Source of the DNA: Enterobacter sp. SA187
Lineage (GTDB): Bacteria > Pseudomonadota > Gammaproteobacteria > Enterobacterales > Enterobacteriaceae
Assembly: GCF_001888805.2 (NCBI RefSeq)
Contig: NZ_CP019113.1
Span: forward strand, 3,658,001 to 3,722,000
Direction: 5' to 3'
DNA: 64,000 nucleotides
Under the pieces are notes generated by a model. The model searched no databases and had not been told where the DNA came from. It was given only the letters and a program-made list of their open reading frames with translations. The translations under genes were made by a program, and so were the position numbers. Shown one piece after another: positions 14,356 to 21,964 of the stretch. Numbering within the stretch: position 1 is the stretch's first letter; every line of letters starts with the position of its first letter.

Positions 14356-14470
14356 TTAGCCCCCTCGTCATTGCTGTTGATCCTCTCAGATGAGGGGAAA
14401 TAAAAAGGCCACCTGCTGGCAGCCCAATGCACTCTGTAAAAGACGCCCGGCGGACGCCTTTAGAAGAATG

Positions 14471-14623
14471 TTATTTTGTTGTTTTAATCAGTGGCAGAAG
14501 CAAAACAATCACACCCGCCACCAGCACGCCGTCCGCAAGGATCGACATCAACTTGCTGGTAAAGTCGATAGCGATCACCAGGAACAGCAGCACACCAGCG
14601 GCTACCCATCGCAGCTTTGCCAT
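14471..14623 (-). CDS. Small two-segment membrane protein (50 residues)
   Basis: A 50-codon frame starting with ATG in TAATG, overlapping the TerB-like gene stop. The protein, MAKLRWVAAGVLLFLVIAID ... LVAGVIVLLLPLIKTTK, has two clear membrane segments. Position and coupling make it a real gene of the lysis/TerB block; its role is unknown. It was found by reading the minus strand by eye because it is short. Confidence 0.6.
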   Translation of the reverse strand: MAKLRWVAAGVLLFLVIAIDFTSKLMSILADGVLVAGVIVLLLPLIKTTK

Positions 14624-15051
14624 TACAGGTGATTTTCCAGACGCAGGCCGAGCGCGTTGGCGATCTCTTCCAGCACCTTACGCTCTTCCGATTCTACTTC
14701 CCCGTCAGCTTCAGCAATAGCCACCGCCACGTCGAGAACGTCTTCTGCTTCACGGGGATCGTGCTTAACATCTTCAATCTCACGCAGCGCTGCCCGGCGA
14801 CCAATCTTAAAGTTGGTATCCAGCTGGCCGACGATCGTTGCGCTGATAGCGTTGATTTCAGAGGTGAACGCCGCCAGTGATGGCTGGTTGCGCAGCACCT
14901 GTTCGATCTTCGCCTTTTCTGACGCTTCACACTCGCCGTCGGCGTATGCCACCAGGTAAGCAGCGTTTACCACCGCCTGGGCCAGATCCCGCTTTTCGAA
15001 CTTCTTGATGTCGCTTACTGCTTTACGTGCTTTTTTACCGAAACCGAACAT
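14623..15051 (-). CDS. TerB-like (tellurite resistance TerB family) phage protein
   Basis: A 142-residue protein starting MFGFGKKARKAVSDIKKFEK. It has two repeats of the TerB-type acidic metal-binding pattern: AAYLVAYADGECEASEKAKI and VAVAIAEADGEVESEERKVL. TerB-domain proteins are helical, bind calcium-like ions and often accompany stress or phage defence systems. It is the first gene after the late promoter region. No other ter genes are present, so tellurite resistance itself is unlikely. AAGGA lies nine bases before the ATG. Confidence 0.8.
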   Translation of the reverse strand: MFGFGKKARKAVSDIKKFEKRDLAQAVVNAAYLVAYADGECEASEKAKIEQVLRNQPSLAAFTSEINAISATIVGQLDTNFKIGRRAALREIEDVKHDPREAEDVLDVAVAIAEADGEVESEERKVLEEIANALGLRLENHL

Positions 15052-15070
15052 AGTGACTTTCCTTTTAGGG

Positions 15071-15137
15071 GGTGAGCCAGCGCTCAGAAATGGTCAGCCC
15101 ACAGAGACGGTCACACCGACCATCACTCTGGCTCACC
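15071..15137 (-). ncRNA. Structured leader in front of the TerB-like gene
   Basis: GGTGAGCCAG (15071-15080) and CTGGCTCACC (15128-15137) are perfect inverted repeats; inside them ATGGTC (15090-15095) pairs with GACCAT (15118-15123). In the late transcript this forms a nested stem-loop ending just before the TerB ribosome site. It could control TerB translation or mark RNA processing. Function is inferred from structure only. Confidence 0.45.
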
Positions 15138-15272
15138 TCTGAAAGGCTCTGTGGTTGAATTGCGCCGAGCGTAGCGCGGGTGTGAAAAAGGCCCGCATAT
15201 GCGAGCCTCTGTAGATTCTTTACCACTTCCCGGAGTGGCCACGCTCATGCCCTTGAGGTGCTGTCGCTTCAT
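15123..15272 (-). CDS. Possible 49-residue ORF in the late leader
   Basis: A frame starting MKRQHLKGMSVATPGSGKES lies between the late promoter and the TerB gene and ends inside the structured leader. It is basic, Ser/Thr/Arg-rich and without a good ribosome site at the first ATG. The second half resembles short ORFs seen in other phage regulatory RNAs (ash/icd-like regions) as far as can be recalled. It may be non-coding; a terminator hairpin lies within it. Confidence 0.3.
   Translation of the reverse strand: MKRQHLKGMSVATPGSGKESTEARICGPFSHPRYARRNSTTEPFRGEPE
15185..15207 (-). terminator. Second terminator downstream of the late promoter
   Basis: On the minus strand GGCTCGCATATGCGGGCC folds with one internal mismatch into a strong stem and is followed by TTTTT. 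It lies about 320 bases after the proposed late promoter start, so transcripts not modified by Q would be stopped before the lysis genes. Confidence 0.6.
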
Positions 15273-15456
15273 CGCCGCTAATAACCGGTGCGCGTTTGGC
15301 TGTCGCGCTGCTTTACCGGAGCTTGTTTTGATCTATGATCCTCACCCATCACTACACAGGTTCGCCATTACGCGACTCGGGGCAGCATCATGACTGCTGC
15401 TTTACCTAATAGCTGCGGTCTATCCGTTTAGATCTGCATTTTATAACCCTCCAGAA

Positions 15457-15485
15457 ACGAAAAAACCCGCTCATGAAAGCGGGTT
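15457..15485 (-). terminator. tR'-like terminator after the late promoter
   Basis: AACCCGCT (15464-15471) pairs with AGCGGGTT (15478-15485), an 8-bp stem with a 6-base loop, followed on the minus strand by TTTTTCG. It lies about 40-55 bases downstream of the proposed pR' start, the arrangement used by Q-dependent lambdoid late operons. Confidence 0.8.
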
Positions 15486-15523
15486 CGGATAACGGTAGAT
15501 ACTAAATGCCCATCGTTGTAAAA

Positions 15524-15552
15524 ACCCTAACCAACTTTTCCGAATTTTGCAA
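15524..15552 (-). promoter_or_regulatory. Candidate late promoter pR'
   Basis: Minus strand: TTGCAA (15552-15547), 17-base spacer, TAGGGT (15529-15524). It sits immediately downstream of the Q gene and upstream of a strong terminator, as pR' does in lambda and phage 82. No other sigma-70-like pair in this gap fits as well. Confidence 0.55.
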
Positions 15553-15584
15553 GCATTGTGTTGCGAAAATTACTTAAAATGCTT

Positions 15585-16343
15585 CTATCGTGTGACTTTG
15601 CGCAAAAGTTTCTCGGCGAAAGCTTCTTCCTGCCAGCACTTTGTTACCAGCTTATCGATGACCTCAGCATAACCGCAGTACCACTGGTGCTTCGTCAGAT
15701 CCGGTACCAGCCGTTCCACAACCACACGGGCCAGGCTGGTGGGAACACGACTGAAGCGGTGACCATTACAGCGACCGCAGATCTTCTGCACTGGCACGCC
15801 ATGAAGTCTGGTGCGCTTCTCATCGAGCACGGTGCCTTTACCTTTACAGCCCCTGCAGGCAGTGCTGACCTCTCCTTTCCCGTTACAGTGTTCGCACAGT
15901 TCCTCTACCACTTCTTGTTTTACCTTCGCTTCAACGCCTCTCACACCGGGATGCTTTACGACGTCCTGAAGGGAGCGGCGAACACCCTCCCCGCCACAGT
16001 GTTCACACACAGCTTTGCTGGCAGCAGATCGGGAATAATCAGCGTACGCGAACCGGACCAGACAGCCGACAATTTCATGCCGTGCTTTATCGCTAAGCTT
16101 ATTCAGCACAGGGTTTCTCAGCGCCAGCGCGTAATTAAACAGCCCTTCTATAGCAGGCTGTGGATCCTGGATCCCCATTTTGGCTAAAAAGAGATTAAAT
16201 CCGAGTGAAGCCTGAGCCTGAACAAAGCCCTGGGCTGCCATTACATCGGTGATCGTCAGCGCATCCCCGCCGGTGGCTGGCGTCACGTCGTTCAGCTTCG
16301 GTGATTTCGGGGAATAAAATTTAGGTAATGATTCGAGGTTCAT
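15585..16343 (-). CDS. Q: Late antitermination protein Q (phage 82 type)
   Basis: A 252-residue protein from ATG 16343 (GGAG seven bases upstream). The C-terminal half holds four DnaJ-like zinc-binding motifs: CEHCGGEG, CEHCNGKG, CRGCKGKG and CGRCNGH. This is the Q82-type antiterminator family. Q binds DNA and paused RNA polymerase at the late promoter and lets it read through the terminators into lysis and morphogenesis genes. The gene is the last of the leftward early operon and is followed by the proposed pR'/tR' pair. Confidence 0.92.
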   Translation of the reverse strand: MNLESLPKFYSPKSPKLNDVTPATGGDALTITDVMAAQGFVQAQASLGFNLFLAKMGIQDPQPAIEGLFNYALALRNPVLNKLSDKARHEIVGCLVRFAYADYSRSAASKAVCEHCGGEGVRRSLQDVVKHPGVRGVEAKVKQEVVEELCEHCNGKGEVSTACRGCKGKGTVLDEKRTRLHGVPVQKICGRCNGHRFSRVPTSLARVVVERLVPDLTKHQWYCGYAEVIDKLVTKCWQEEAFAEKLLRKVTR

Positions 16344-16360
16344 CGCGGTCTCCACTCCGT

Positions 16361-17350
16361 TTACGCCAGTACGCCGATCGCCAGCGCGCGGTCTAATGTC
16401 TTCAGCAGCAGCTCGGGCTGCGTGCCATATTTTTCTTCAAACGCCTTCATGTCAGCGTGCAACTCGTCGTGATGCGCTCTGCACAGCGGGATCACGAACA
16501 GGTCATGCGCTTTGGTGCCCATTCCGCCCTGGCCGTAGCCAATGATGTGATGCGGATCGTCAGCAGGACTGCTACAGCAGACGCACGGCTGCGCCTTTAT
16601 CCACCTGGTGTATTTCTCGTTCTCCCAGCGCTTACGTTTCGGGCGTCGCATAAAGGACTCCGGCGATTCCGGATCGATGCGCAGCGCCAGCACCTGCTTC
16701 GCCTTTTCCTCAATGATGCTGGTGGCCGCCGGCGCCGGTATCAGCTCGCTTTCGCGATATACCGACGGAATGGTTGCCACCGGCAGGCGCAACGCGTGGC
16801 GCGCCAGCTCTTCGGGAATAACGTCAGCCAGATCGTTACGCACCAGCCACCAGCACAGCTCCGGGATCGTCAGCTGGTGAGTATCATCAAAGCCCAGCGC
16901 CATTCGTACGAACTCAATGAGCCACTGCGCCAGGTTCGTCCGGGCGATGCCCGCCAGGCGCTCGGTGGACTGGCCGCGCAGTGTGTTATCGCAGTGCCAG
17001 CAGACGCGGATCACGCCGGGCGCATGATGAAATGCCGTCACGTTTTCCATGTGATAGGTACCGTGCGGATACTGACATTCACCGCCGCGCATCAGCCAGT
17101 TTTCCAGGCCTGACATGCCGCCAGCGCGCGCGATCACCTTCTCGTTTTCAAACACCGGTACCAGCAACGGATCTTCTGCCAGCGGCTGCGCGGCGGGCGG
17201 GATTTGCCCGGACGGTAACCCGGCCAGACGTTCCGGTTCGTTCTCCAGCAACATGCGCCCGCGACTGAAATGCGCCAGCAAGTCTGCTCCAGGACGGAAC
17301 ATCACCACACCCAGATCCCGGACAACGACCGGTTTGAGAAGTGCCCTCAT
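16361..17350 (-). CDS. DUF968 phage protein with HNH-type nuclease C-terminus
   Basis: A 329-residue protein starting MRALLKPVVVRDLGVVMFRP. The C-terminal quarter has a zinc/HNH-like set: QPCVCCSSPADDPHHIIGYG ... LCRAHHDELHAD, typical of DUF968 proteins (lambda YbcO-related recombination nucleases). It lies between Rha/KilAC and Q genes, the usual ninR-like position, and overlaps the upstream gene by four bases. It probably acts in recombination or DNA processing. Confidence 0.88.
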   Translation of the reverse strand: MRALLKPVVVRDLGVVMFRPGADLLAHFSRGRMLLENEPERLAGLPSGQIPPAAQPLAEDPLLVPVFENEKVIARAGGMSGLENWLMRGGECQYPHGTYHMENVTAFHHAPGVIRVCWHCDNTLRGQSTERLAGIARTNLAQWLIEFVRMALGFDDTHQLTIPELCWWLVRNDLADVIPEELARHALRLPVATIPSVYRESELIPAPAATSIIEEKAKQVLALRIDPESPESFMRRPKRKRWENEKYTRWIKAQPCVCCSSPADDPHHIIGYGQGGMGTKAHDLFVIPLCRAHHDELHADMKAFEEKYGTQPELLLKTLDRALAIGVLA

Positions 17351-18036
17351 GCCGCTTTTCCTTTCGCCAGATGTTCCGCCCACAGGCCGCCGATCCACTT
17401 GATGCCTTTGGCGGTAAAGCGCGCCTGGCTGAATGCGTGGTTGGTAGTTGACGAAGTGCCGGTCTTAACTTCGAACCGACCGAGATCGATATGCTGATGA
17501 TGAGGTGTCAGCGTGCCCGCCAGCCGGTACATGATGTTTTTATCGATGAGGAACAGGCGGAACTCTGGCTCTTTGGCGCCAAGCAGTTTGGCCACCTGAC
17601 GAAACGACATGGATCCGCGTGCGGTACAGTACCGGTCGACGAACTCCACCTTCGGCGCCGCAGAGGCCAGCTCCGCCGTCAGCTTCTGCTTTTGCTCTGC
17701 CAGATCAGCAGCGAGGCGAAGCGCATCAGGCAGAGATTGTGGCACATGGATTTGCTGCGTCTGTTCGAGCTCCTGCCAGCGGTCAACCAGCCGCGCGGTA
17801 AATTCTGGAGACAGCTGCGCCACAACGACGTAGCTGTCACGCTTGTTCACCAGGTAGACGGAGACCGTCTGATTGAGGTGATTTTTAACATCCGCCAGTG
17901 GCGGAAGTTGAATAATGCTTCGCTCAGCCAGGCGTTCGATTGAGCGCTTCACATCGTCATGGCGTGACTCCACCAGATCGGCAATTTCGCGGCTGGACAT
18001 TGTCAGCGCGCTAGTTACGTTGATTAACTCGTTCAT
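17347..18036 (-). CDS. Phage antirepressor-type protein (Rha N-terminus, KilA-C C-terminus)
   Basis: A 229-residue protein from ATG 18036 with GGAG nine bases upstream. The N-terminus (SREIADLVESRHDDVKRSIE) is the Rha DNA-binding domain; after a short coiled coil, residues about 120-225 (CTARGSMSFRQVAKLLGAKE ... RFTAKGIKWIGGL) form a KilA-C/ANT domain. Such two-domain proteins regulate lytic development. The gene lies between rusA and the DUF968 gene. Confidence 0.85.
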   Translation of the reverse strand: MNELINVTSALTMSSREIADLVESRHDDVKRSIERLAERSIIQLPPLADVKNHLNQTVSVYLVNKRDSYVVVAQLSPEFTARLVDRWQELEQTQQIHVPQSLPDALRLAADLAEQKQKLTAELASAAPKVEFVDRYCTARGSMSFRQVAKLLGAKEPEFRLFLIDKNIMYRLAGTLTPHHQHIDLGRFEVKTGTSSTTNHAFSQARFTAKGIKWIGGLWAEHLAKGKAA

Positions 18037-18048
18037 GCTCTTCTCCAC

Positions 18049-18441
18049 TTATTCGGCGACTGCACTCGCCACGGTTTCAAATTTGCTGATCGTGATTTCT
18101 ACCCTTCCCTTCTTTATCACTGGCCCCCACTCCACCAGCATACGTTTTACCTGGCTATCGTCCTCCCAGACACCAGCGTGCGTCAGCGCGTCGAACAGCG
18201 CTTTGTTGTAGTTGTCGATGTCCCGGCGTCGGGCGTCAGGCGGGTACAGAATGATTTCAACCGCAGCGGCTTCCACCGACGGCTTAGGTAAGCGGCGCAA
18301 CTGCTCGATGATCGCTGCACAGGCATCGCTCTGATATTTGCGCCCGGCGGCGCTGATGAGATGGCGCCCGGCCAGCGGCCCCTTATTCGGGGCGCGCCAG
18401 TAGGTGTTTACGCTTGGAGGAAATGGCAGCGTCAGTTTCAT
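18049..18441 (-). CDS. rusA: Holliday junction resolvase RusA
   Basis: A 130-residue protein starting MKLTLPFPPSVNTYWRAPNK. The RusA signature is clear: PDARRRDIDNYNKALFDALT followed by VWEDDSQVKRM, which includes the metal-binding Asp residues. It cuts four-way DNA junctions during phage recombination. It overlaps the upstream HTH gene by four bases. Confidence 0.95.
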   Translation of the reverse strand: MKLTLPFPPSVNTYWRAPNKGPLAGRHLISAAGRKYQSDACAAIIEQLRRLPKPSVEAAAVEIILYPPDARRRDIDNYNKALFDALTHAGVWEDDSQVKRMLVEWGPVIKKGRVEITISKFETVASAVAE

Positions 18442-18758
18442 ATGGACACCCCGCGCATTTCGAGAAAGGTGATCGCTTCTTCCCGTGCATGCTGATCGCC
18501 AGCCACAAGCGAGCGCAGCAGTGATATAGCCTCATCCTCTGTGCTTTGGCTGTTTATTGAGATGCCCCGGCTTACGCCCGGCACCAGGGTGATCGCACCT
18601 TTGCGCTGAAGCGCACGTAGCAGTTCGGTCGCCGCGTTCGGAGACGCCGCGCCCATCAGGTCGGCAACTTCTTTTTGCGTTGGTGGGATACCGTGCTCTT
18701 TCTGGAAAGCCACGATCAGGGATAAAACTTCTTGTTGGCGGGCGGTCAGATTTTTCAT
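18438..18758 (-). CDS. LexA-like winged-helix protein without protease domain
   Basis: A 106-residue protein starting MKNLTARQQEVLSLIVAFQK. Residues 1-65 match the LexA DNA-binding domain (GIPPTQKEVADLMGAASPNA). There is no S24 protease domain; the rest is a short helical tail. It may regulate the leftward operon or mimic LexA-type control. It overlaps both neighbouring genes by four bases. Confidence 0.85.
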   Translation of the reverse strand: MKNLTARQQEVLSLIVAFQKEHGIPPTQKEVADLMGAASPNAATELLRALQRKGAITLVPGVSRGISINSQSTEDEAISLLRSLVAGDQHAREEAITFLEMRGVSI

Positions 18759-19981
18759 GCTGCATCCTCCTTCAGGGAGGCTTTGCTGCTGAAATCCTTC
18801 AGCGTGACCCGAATAGTGCGAATATTGCAGCGCGCCGCGGGATCCATTTCTTTGATGACATCCAGAAATGTCGGGATCGCCATGCCATATTCTTTCATCG
18901 CTTCCATACCTGCGATATTCAGCCGTTCCTGCATATCGACTTTTCCCTGGTCATTCTCGGGGTAATTTAGATCCAGCCATTCGCTGACAGCCAGCTGCAA
19001 ACTTTTCTCAGCGATCAGAACTTCCGCCACAGCAATGTCACCTGCGCTTACCATGACAACGGTCGGCTCGGAAACATTGTCGGAAGCCCATACGTGAGCA
19101 AATTTTGACTCTTTGAAGGTGTACTCTTCCTTGTCGCCGAACACCGCCCGGACACAGGCCCATGCTTTGATACCGCTCTTCGCAAGAATATCTGCATAAC
19201 TCAGCGGCAGGATTTCTTCAGAACTGGTTACCGGTGATGGCAGCGCAACTTCATCGGCCTCATCCAGCGCTGATACGCTTTCGGCAGCCTCATCGCTTGC
19301 GACAGGAATCACTTCCGGAATATTTTGTTGCTGCATCTGGGCTAACAGGCGCAGCGCTTCGCGGCGGATCTGCGCAATAAATGCATCACCGCGGGCTTCC
19401 AGATCCTTGCGGTCGATGTAGCTGATCGCCGGGCCGCGCCAGTTTTTGTCGAATACAGCAATCGCCCCGGCGAAAAACGCTCCTGACGGAACCTGTTTTT
19501 CATCTTTCGGAATGAACCACTTCGGCAGATCAAAACCGATTCGCCCGCGGATAAACGATATGTGATCGGCATCTTCCGGCCACCACACTTCGCTGGTGGC
19601 TGCCTTGATGAGAAATACATACCGACCGCCTTTATCGCGCATCGCGCTGGCGTGCTGCATGATGTACCGCATCCCGGTGATGTATTCGCCGTCATGCTGA
19701 GATGCACGACTGTAAGGCGGGTTGCCATAGGCCGCGCCATGGAGTTCTTCGAGCCGGGCTGACCAGTCCTGCGCCAGAGCATTGTCTTCGGCAGTATAGA
19801 AATCAGGGCACTTTGAGTTTTCACCGTCGGTAAACAGATCGAGCACCAGCGGGCCGAACATGGCGTTGATACCCCAGAAGATGTTGTCTGGTGTGCACCA
19901 CTGATCGCCAACATATTTGAGTTCATGCGTGGGCTGGCTGCGCAGTTCGGCAAGCGCCTGGCAATATTTGTTATGCATCAT
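18755..19981 (-). CDS. Phage DNA N6-adenine methyltransferase (Dam family) with C-terminal extension
   Basis: A 408-residue protein. The N-terminal half fits the phage Dam family (DQWCTPDNIFWGINAMFGPL at the start, catalytic GNPPYS near residue 92, FIRGRIGF, VPSGAFFAGAIAVFD). Normal family length is about 170-200 residues; here about 200 further residues follow, including a domain around PLSYADILAKSGIKAWACVR with no recognised function. It may methylate phage DNA against host restriction. The start overlaps the stop of the HTH gene. Confidence 0.85.
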   Translation of the reverse strand: MMHNKYCQALAELRSQPTHELKYVGDQWCTPDNIFWGINAMFGPLVLDLFTDGENSKCPDFYTAEDNALAQDWSARLEELHGAAYGNPPYSRASQHDGEYITGMRYIMQHASAMRDKGGRYVFLIKAATSEVWWPEDADHISFIRGRIGFDLPKWFIPKDEKQVPSGAFFAGAIAVFDKNWRGPAISYIDRKDLEARGDAFIAQIRREALRLLAQMQQQNIPEVIPVASDEAAESVSALDEADEVALPSPVTSSEEILPLSYADILAKSGIKAWACVRAVFGDKEEYTFKESKFAHVWASDNVSEPTVVMVSAGDIAVAEVLIAEKSLQLAVSEWLDLNYPENDQGKVDMQERLNIAGMEAMKEYGMAIPTFLDVIKEMDPAARCNIRTIRVTLKDFSSKASLKEDAA

Positions 19982-20760
19982 CAGTTCACCACCTGAAAGC
20001 CCTGAGGCCGTTGTGAGTAATCGGTACCGGAATAGCTCGACTTAAACATCGGATCTTCTTTTGCCGCGGCGGAAGGAGGGATTAACCAGTCGTCATCATA
20101 GTGGCCGTCAGGGCCGAAAAATGTTTTAGCCTGTTTGACAAACTCGGTACCGATCTTGCCTGTTTGGCTGACAAATTTGGCATAGCGTTTAACGCCTTCC
20201 AGCATGACGAGAGGTGCTACCCCTTCCCGAACGCGGGCATCCCAGGCTTTCAGCGCAGCACTTTTCGAGTTACCACCTGCCCGCTTCGGATATAACGCCC
20301 AGGCCTGATCAAATAAGTTTTCATTGACTGGTTCATTGACTGGTTCAGATAAGTGACTGATTCCGGGTGCAGCTCCTGCACCACTAACCGGTGCAGCAGG
20401 TTCACCACCTGGTGCAGCAGGTTCACCACCTGGTGCAGGAGATTCACCACCTGGCGCAGCCTGTGCACCAGAGGGTGCAGCATTTGCACCAGTACGCAGA
20501 TTGAGTTTGTAAACGTTTGTGCGGTTAAGCCCGTTTGAGGACTTACGTTCTTCAACCGAAACCAGACCATCCTCGACCAGCTGCTTGATATGGTTTTGCA
20601 CAGACCGCTCTGAAATCTCACACTGCTCGGCGATATAAGGAACGGAAGGCCAGCATTCGCCCTGGTCGCTGGCATTATCGGCAAGTTTGATCAGCACAAG
20701 CTTGCGCAGTGGATTTCCCACTTTAGCTTTCATGGCTCTGACCATTAATTCCATGCTCAT
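19981..20760 (-). CDS. HTH replication-type protein (phage O-like) with Gly/Pro/Ala repeats
   Basis: A 259-residue protein with an N-terminal winged helix (CWPSVPYIAEQCEISERSVQ), a linker made of GGEPAAP-type repeats (residues about 100-125) and a C-terminal domain (NLFDQAWALYPKRAGGNSKS) found in phage replication initiators. It probably recognises the phage origin and recruits host replication proteins. No separate P/DnaC-type gene follows. The linker is encoded by 21-base tandem repeats. Confidence 0.8.
   Translation of the reverse strand: MSMELMVRAMKAKVGNPLRKLVLIKLADNASDQGECWPSVPYIAEQCEISERSVQNHIKQLVEDGLVSVEERKSSNGLNRTNVYKLNLRTGANAAPSGAQAAPGGESPAPGGEPAAPGGEPAAPVSGAGAAPGISHLSEPVNEPVNENLFDQAWALYPKRAGGNSKSAALKAWDARVREGVAPLVMLEGVKRYAKFVSQTGKIGTEFVKQAKTFFGPDGHYDDDWLIPPSAAAKEDPMFKSSYSGTDYSQRPQGFQVVN
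20390..20452. repeat. Three 21-bp tandem repeats inside the HTH replication gene
   Basis: The unit GGTGCAGCAGGTTCACCACC+T occurs at 20390-20410, 20411-20431 and, with three changes, 20432-20452. A shorter pair (CATTGACTGGTT twice, 20322-20345) lies nearby. In frame they encode a Gly-Pro-Ala-Glu linker. Copy number could vary by slippage. If lambda O is a guide, repeats inside the initiator gene may also act as origin iterons. Confidence 0.85.
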
Positions 20761-20932
20761 CTGGACCTACCTTAATTTCCCTGAAATCACGCATAAAGAT
20801 TTGGAGCGGGCTGAAGCATTCGTGTGGGTAGCCAGAACGCAGATAGATAACCCGGTGCGACTCTGGTTCCCAGCGGATGACACGGACGGGTATGCCCCGG
20901 CGGTCTTTAAACCACCTTTCGAGTTCGCGCAT
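20723..20932 (-). CDS. DUF4222 small phage protein
   Basis: A 69-residue protein with WFKDRRGIPVRVIRWEPESH, VIYLRSGYPHECFSPLQIFM and RDFREI, the pattern of DUF4222, a small beta-rich protein common in lambdoid early operons. Function is unknown. Its 3' end overlaps the start of the HTH gene by 38 bases. Confidence 0.8.
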   Translation of the reverse strand: MRELERWFKDRRGIPVRVIRWEPESHRVIYLRSGYPHECFSPLQIFMRDFREIKVGPDEHGINGQSHES

Positions 20933-21099
20933 AACGCTTTCGCCCTCCGGTAATACACACCCACGATTGCCTGCGCGCGGCTGTGGTTACACGCCACCCA
21001 GCGGTTTGATATTCTGCGTTCATACCGAAACAGCGGCTGTCCCGGCACCGGGATCATCCGCAGTTGCGGTAAGCGGTTATTTACCGTTAAACTGTTCAT
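20767..21099 (-). CDS. Small phage protein, C-terminus uncertain
   Basis: A 110-codon frame starting MNSLTVNNRLPQLRMIPVPG. The first 56 residues (including RISNRWVACNHSRAQAIVGV) look like a conserved small early phage protein. The remaining codons overlap the DUF4222 gene out of frame for 166 bases and look like non-selected sequence, so a lost stop or a truncating mutation is possible. The start overlaps the end of the CII-like gene. Confidence 0.55.
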   Translation of the reverse strand: MNSLTVNNRLPQLRMIPVPGQPLFRYERRISNRWVACNHSRAQAIVGVYYRRAKALCANSKGGLKTAGAYPSVSSAGNQSRTGLSICVLATHTNASARSKSLCVISGKLR

Positions 21100-21646
21100 G
21101 CGTTAGTTTCTCCACGTTACGACACGCCACGACGCCAGGGGCTGCACACTCGCTGGCGTCACTCTTTTCTGGCGCACAAAAAACGCGATAAAGCAGCGTT
21201 AAATGCTCCTGCCACTTAGCCATTACCTGATAGCTGTTCTCTTCGATTTGAGCGCGTTCTGCCTGGTCAATAACTCCGTCGGCTGTAGCCTGTCGAACGA
21301 AGCGCGAGTGCTCACTGATCCATTCAAAGGTTTCCATGAGACGCTGATTGATGTCGGCGTTATCCACGTCTTCGATGTCCACCAGCGGAACATTAACGCT
21401 GTTGGACTGGCGTGATACCGCATCGGCAATGTGCTTGGTGCCGCTGGCCTGCTGCAGTACCATCGCCCAGCCCATTGGAAAGATCTGATCGCCCCCGGTG
21501 CGCAGGCGGTTAAACAGCGCATCTTCGGTAACGCCAAGCCATTCAGCCGCTTCGGCGTAACCACCCGGCAAACTGGAAATGGTCTTTTTAATTGCGGTCA
21601 CCAACCACGCGGGCTGCTTTTCGACTTGCCAGTGTTGTTTATCCAC
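21077..21646 (-). CDS. CII-type phage regulatory protein (YmfL/CP76 family)
   Basis: A 189-residue protein. GTG at 21646 with AAGGAG seven bases upstream is preferred over ATG 21688. The motif GGYAEAAEWLGVTEDALFNR, then FPMGWAMVLQQASG, matches e14 YmfL and the phage regulatory CII (CP76) family. It is the second gene of the leftward operon after cro, the cII position, and probably steers the lysis-lysogeny choice. Confidence 0.85.
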   Translation of the reverse strand: MDKQHWQVEKQPAWLVTAIKKTISSLPGGYAEAAEWLGVTEDALFNRLRTGGDQIFPMGWAMVLQQASGTKHIADAVSRQSNSVNVPLVDIEDVDNADINQRLMETFEWISEHSRFVRQATADGVIDQAERAQIEENSYQVMAKWQEHLTLLYRVFCAPEKSDASECAAPGVVACRNVEKLTHEQFNGK

Positions 21647-21690
21647 GGTTAACTCCTTGATGCTGTGGTGTCTTTTTTCCACGTTCACAG

Positions 21691-21891
21691 TTACTGTTTC
21701 GGGTAGATGTCAGGCCGCAAATCTGATTTGGTTATTGCGCCGGACGTGATTTCTTCGAGCTTTTTGGCGAGGGAGAAGCCTGCCTTTTTGTAGCCGTTGA
21801 AAACCAAGCGCAGGTAACCGCGAGTCGATTTAACGCTTACAGCTAATTCGCACTGCTGCTCTTTGGATAAAGAGTCCCAATACTCTTTCAT
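21691..21891 (-). CDS. Cro-type repressor (YdaS-like HTH)
   Basis: A 66-residue protein from ATG 21891 with a strong AGGAGG nine bases upstream. MKEYWDSLSKEQQCELAVSV ... GAITKSDLRPDIYP is the short YdaS/Cro-type helix-turn-helix pattern ending in the characteristic (T)xxxLRPDIYP. It is divergent from the cI-type gene across an operator region and should repress the lysogenic promoter and later its own promoter. Confidence 0.88.
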   Translation of the reverse strand: MKEYWDSLSKEQQCELAVSVKSTRGYLRLVFNGYKKAGFSLAKKLEEITSGAITKSDLRPDIYPKQ

Positions 21892-21964
21892 AATATGTAC
21901 CTCCTGTGTACATATTACACGAATAATATGAACCCACAAGGTACTTGTACCCTTAAGGTACACA
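21892..21964. promoter_or_regulatory. cI/cro operator-promoter region with GTAC palindromes
   Basis: AATATGTAC (21892-21900) and GTACATATT (21908-21916) are a perfect inverted repeat that encloses the cro ribosome site. AAGGTACTTGTACCCTT (21938-21954) is a second near-perfect palindrome, and a GGTACA half site follows at 21957. Minus-strand TTGTGG-N16-TAATAT is a plausible cro promoter. CI and Cro should bind these sites. Confidence 0.75.

Noticed and set aside
14623..15051. A tellurite resistance operon
   Set aside because: Only a single TerB-domain gene is present, without terC, terD, terE or terZ, so the name reflects the domain and not the phenotype.
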